Source: Desmodus rotundus (lineage: Eukaryota > Chordata > Mammalia > Chiroptera > Phyllostomidae). From it: a stretch of DNA of 64,000 bases. The notes under the pieces are model-generated. The model did no database searches. It was not told the origin of the DNA and was given only the letters and a program-made list of their open reading frames with translations. Positions 60,634 through 64,000 of this stretch are shown here, in pieces. The position numbers and the translations under genes are program-made. Each line of letters opens with the position of its first letter. The stretch's first letter is position 1. Location of the stretch: NCBI RefSeq assembly GCF_022682495.2, contig NC_071393.1, positions 122,172,239 through 122,236,238 on the forward strand. Direction: 5' to 3'.

Positions 60634-61378
60634 CATCAAAACCATGTCAGAGGGGCTCTGACAAGATTCTTCGGAACTGATGGAAAGAAAAAACGATTTC
60701 CTAATACTAAGCTCATTGATTTTCAAAGGCAGAATAACTTCATTTTTTTTTCTTTTATTTAAGGTCAGTGTTTATGCCTCTGGCATATGGGGAAATCATT
60801 TGACTTGCAAACTGAGTATATTTAAATTGGAACCATCCAAAGAATGATACAGCATGATGTAATGAGAGTTTTCATGCAAAAAAAAAAAAAAAAAGCAAAA
60901 CAAAAACAAAACTGGAGATTATTGAGTGGGGAAACTTTCAGGGGCCCACACTGTTATTTTTCATTAAGCACACACTTTTATCACATTCTTAGTAGATCTC
61001 ATGCATGAGAATCATCTAGGCAATATCTGCGGGAGATAAATTAGAGAGTTATGTCAGGTACAACCAAAAGTCTAGAAAAAACGTGTTTCTTTAACTCTAA
61101 TTGGTTGCTTTAGGAATTTGCTCTACCCCATGGGTAAGCTTCCCCACCAAAGCTTTTAAATCATGCTTTTTTCTTTGGAGAAAGAACTGCAAATGCCTCT
61201 GAGGGAGAAAAAAAGAAACTTAAAAAAAAACAGGATCTTCCCCTTATACAGGATGATGATTATTATTACATGATTTAATTCTCATTAAAATTTTAAATAA
61301 ATTTTATATAAGGTAAATATTAATTTTCCATTACCAGATGTAATTACATGATAGTATGCCAGTGTTTCTAGGAAACTA
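60634..61378. other. Unannotated interval with poly-A run
   Basis: A 17-base A run (60878-60894) followed by gcaaaacaaaaac is present. No polyadenylation signal or recognised body precedes it, so I do not call a processed pseudogene. Nothing else is seen. Confidence 0.45.
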
Positions 61379-61641
61379 CAGCAATTTTCAACCAGAGTGC
61401 TGCAAGAATTTTTAAAACACGCAATACCTATTTAGTCAGGGGCACTAACCTCTTTTTCTTTAGACTATCAAATAAAAAAAAATGAATAGCGCTAACACAG
61501 AAATAGCTGTCCAGTGTGAAAGAATCAAAATTGCACCTATTTTTTTGGTAAGATCGGCAAAAAAATTTTTTTTTGCTGTGCCGCAGAATTTTAGTAATTA
61601 GTTTATATGTGCCATGAGATGAAAAAGGTTGAAAATCACTG
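61379..61641. mobile_element. hAT-type MITE
   Basis: The element is a non-autonomous DNA transposon of about 263 bp. The left end reads CAGCAATTTTCAACCAG and the right end, reverse complemented, CAGTGATTTTCAACCTT, giving imperfect inverted repeats with the CAGNG-like start of hAT elements. Flanks share aactac (61374-61379 and 61642-61647), compatible with a decayed 8-bp duplication. The interior is A/T-rich with no open frame; a gctgtgccgcagaatttt segment lies before the right end. Confidence 0.75.
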
Positions 61642-61859
61642 AACTACAACAACAAAAAATAATAACAATTTGCTCCACAAAGTTAGTAGTAAAGATCAGC
61701 GTAAAACAGAGCCTGGAAAGCCTGTGCTGAGGGAGAAATGATATACACAGTTATACACCAAAATGATGACTTCAGCTTTGACAACTTTGTGACCCTGGTT
61801 TGTCTCATGTACTGTCATTGTACAAGTATAAAGAGAGTGCTAAATTAGGGGACAACATT

Positions 61860-62320
61860 ATGCCTCAGTTTGCTAGGGCTGCCATAATGAATTACCATAC
61901 ACTGGGTGACTTAATAGAAATTTATTCCCTTGCAGTGCTAGAGGCTGGAAATCCCGATGAAGGGCTGAGCAATCTGTGCTCCCTCTGGGGGTGGCATCCC
62001 TCCATGCCTGTGCCTAGCTTCTGCTGAGGGCAGTGAATCCCCAGCACCTCTTGCCTCACAGCCACATCACTTCAGTCCTCCTTGCCTCTGTCACCACATG
62101 GCTCCCTTTACATTATTTTCCCTCTGTTTGTGCACCTTCATGTCCAAGTTGCCCTTTTAAGAATAATGCCAGTCATATTGGACTAGGGTCCACCTTAATA
62201 TTTTGTTTCCTTGATTGACCCTGTAAAGACCCTATTTCCAACTAAGGTCATATTCTGAGATACTGAGGGTTAGGTCTTCAAATCATCATTGCTGAGGACA
62301 AAAGTCAGCTCATAACACAA
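61860..62320 (-). mobile_element. MaLR (MLT1-like) LTR, antisense
   Basis: cagtttgctagggctgccataatgaattacc, ggtgacttaatagaaatttattccc, ttggactagggtccaccttaat and gaccctatttccaactaaggtcatattctgagatactgagggttagg follow antisense MLT1 in order. It is the third antisense copy in the window. Frames inside (61-75 codons) are incidental. Confidence 0.72.
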
Positions 62321-64000
62321 ACCATAAATAGCAGAACAAATGTACTTCATGCCAGTCAGAGTGCTAAAATCAGCCTTAGGTTTGGAGGAGGGGGTGAGGG
62401 CAGATCTACTTTTTCTGTTCCTGCTAGACTTAGAAACTTCCTGTCAACACAGTCACGACCCCTTTTTCCTGCATGTTCTTTGCTCTCACAGGTCAGAGGA
62501 TGTCATTCAATACATTAGAAAAGAGTCCGTATCTTCTTACATGAAGAGCTTGCAGTGTCAGACCTCCTCCCTTCTTAAGAAAATCAACAGAATCTCCATT
62601 CACTTCATTCTGGAACATGAAAGCTTTAGGGACAGACAGTAGAGGGATACCTTAGACACCACAAGCCGCTAACACACAATTGCTTCTTAGCCAAGTTAAG
62701 GTAGCATGATTCTCATTTATATCATGGAGAAATAATCAACCCTTAAAGTTAGATAGTGTCTGGATCATTTAACATGAAGAAATAATGGGAAAAGAAGATA
62801 CTCGACTTAATCTGAATCATGCTAAAAGGGACTTAGTTTCAGTTTGACCTCCAAAAAATGAAAGGATGGCGATGTCCCATTGCTTTTCCAATGGTGGACA
62901 TGATAAGCATTTTCAGCAAGAGAGAGCTCAGGGCTCTGCACAACCTCCCCTTGTCTTTTACATCAGGAGAGAACAGACCAGGATCATAGTAAGAATAAGG
63001 TGGAGACATTCTGATATCAGGAGAACTTTCTCATTTACTAAAATTGGAAAATTGGTCATTATTCATATTGAATTATAATTTTATTTTGGAAACAGTGGCA
63101 CCATTTTAAAAAGAATTCAATAACATCTCTTTTTTTATATTTATACATTTCAAAAACATTTTTTAAAAACCATGTGTATATTCAGTGTCTGAAGTAGATT
63201 TGCTATAAATCAAACTAACACATATTTTACTAAGTGCATACTGTGTTCAAACTAATGTACTTGGCTCTTACACCAAAGTTAAGCGGCCTTGACTCAAGGT
63301 CGTTTTAAATGGTTTAACTGTCTTGTGCTCTGCAATGTCGATTTTGAGCAGTTCATCACAACCAATATGGACAACTGCTTTAAAGGCAAGGGGAAACAAA
63401 TTTGGCCAAATGCTGCACTTACTAAATTAAAGACAGACCATCTGGACAAATAATTTCTGCTGTTAGTTCCAGTTGTAGAAATAAAGTTAAACCACGCTAG
63501 AGAAATTTTTAGAAGATGCAAGTAAAACAACGGTTTTCTTTAGATGTTATTCATACTCTGATTTGCCTTTCAGTCTGCAAATACTTTCAAACCCTGGAGG
63601 TGAGTACTTAAATTCAGTTAAAAGCCATTTTTCTGACTCTTGGGGAAAATTTATCAATTTTTAAGAAACATCTTTACTGTGTAATTTTTTCATTACTTCT
63701 GTTGTTGAATTTAAATCCAGTCCCTCCCCTTAAGGTTAATTGGGAATATAAAATAAACAAATGGCCGTAATATTGTAGGTACTCTTCTGTATTAATAAGG
63801 GTATCCTGGGCTCCTGGCAGTCGGGGGGAAGGATATTCCCTCAATGACTCGGGCCCCCGGAAGGGTGTCCTCCCTGGGAGGAGGAGAACTGGATGGGTGC
63901 ATCTCAGCATCAGTATCTTCCCACAGCTCCCAGACCTGCTGAGTGTTTGGGCGGAAAAACAAAAAAACCCCTAAAACCAAAGAAACCTGAGAGCACAGTT
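62321..64000. other. Unannotated interval to window end
   Basis: No gene is recognised. A hairpin-forming inverted repeat lies at 62872-62901. At 63790-63960 a GC-richer patch with frames on the minus strand (62-78 codons) cannot be tied to a known protein or repeat and may continue beyond the window. Confidence 0.4.

Noticed and set aside
60700..60915. Processed pseudogene ending in the poly-A at 60878
   Set aside because: No polyadenylation signal in the right place, no recognisable mRNA body and no target duplication.

Overview
The window reads as AT-rich, CpG-poor intergenic or intronic DNA from a mammal. The lineage clue is a set of tRNA-derived SINEs of the VES type, a family described from bats, alongside a young LINE-1 with a G-rich 3' UTR, two half-L1 (HAL1) copies and several cut-and-paste DNA transposon remnants. 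This mix suggests a yangochiropteran (microbat) genome. That assignment is an inference from repeat families recognised by eye; no database search was run.

I found no convincing host protein-coding exon. Almost every reading frame over 60 codons is either inside a repeat or an isolated chance frame. The only frame that clearly records a real protein is the C-terminal part of LINE-1 ORF2 on the minus strand near 37.9-38.9 kb. The window is best described as layers of transposon insertions of different ages, separated by unannotated single-copy-like DNA.

Layout. 0.4-1 kb: old MaLR (MLT1-like) LTR. 5.9-6.7 kb: solo LTR on the minus strand. 10.6 kb: MIR. 11.5-12.35 kb: MLT1-like LTR split by two head-to-tail VES SINEs. 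12.6-15.7 kb: several old L1M pieces, all minus. 16-20 kb: mostly unique DNA, with a candidate conserved-element stretch at 18.3-18.65 kb. 19.7-24 kb: MIR, L2 and L1M pieces. 25.5-27.8 kb: HAL1 copy (minus) with target duplication, abutting an old L1M ORF2 fragment. 28.05 kb: VES SINE (minus). 29.15-29.7 kb: unassigned GC-richer block with a polyadenylation signal. 32.44-32.65 kb: 205-bp Tc1/mariner-type MITE. 35.6 and 42.3 kb: antisense MLT1-like LTRs. 37.6-38.9 kb: young 5'-truncated LINE-1 with flanking duplication. 41.1-42.2 kb: L1M 3' ends in both orientations. 47.2-47.35 kb: minisatellite of seven 25-bp units. 48.19-49.08 kb: internally deleted mariner transposon with a LINE-1 3'-UTR fragment inserted in it. 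51.6, 56.3 and 59 kb: further VES SINEs, the last with a CT microsatellite. 55.4-57.7 kb: L1M ORF2, L1M 3' end and a second HAL1. 61.38-61.64 kb: hAT-type MITE. 61.9-62.3 kb: antisense MLT1-like LTR.

The elements do not form a pathway. What they give is a relative chronology: MIR, L2, MLT1 and L1M form the oldest layer; mariner, hAT and Tc1-type elements and HAL1 are intermediate; VES SINEs and the L1 3'-UTR family (at 37.6 and 48.4 kb) are the youngest. No previously undescribed functional system could be demonstrated. The most promising unexplained stretches are the CpG-rich patch at 60.55-60.63 kb and the candidate conserved non-coding segments at 17.1, 18.3, 46.6 and 50.2 kb.
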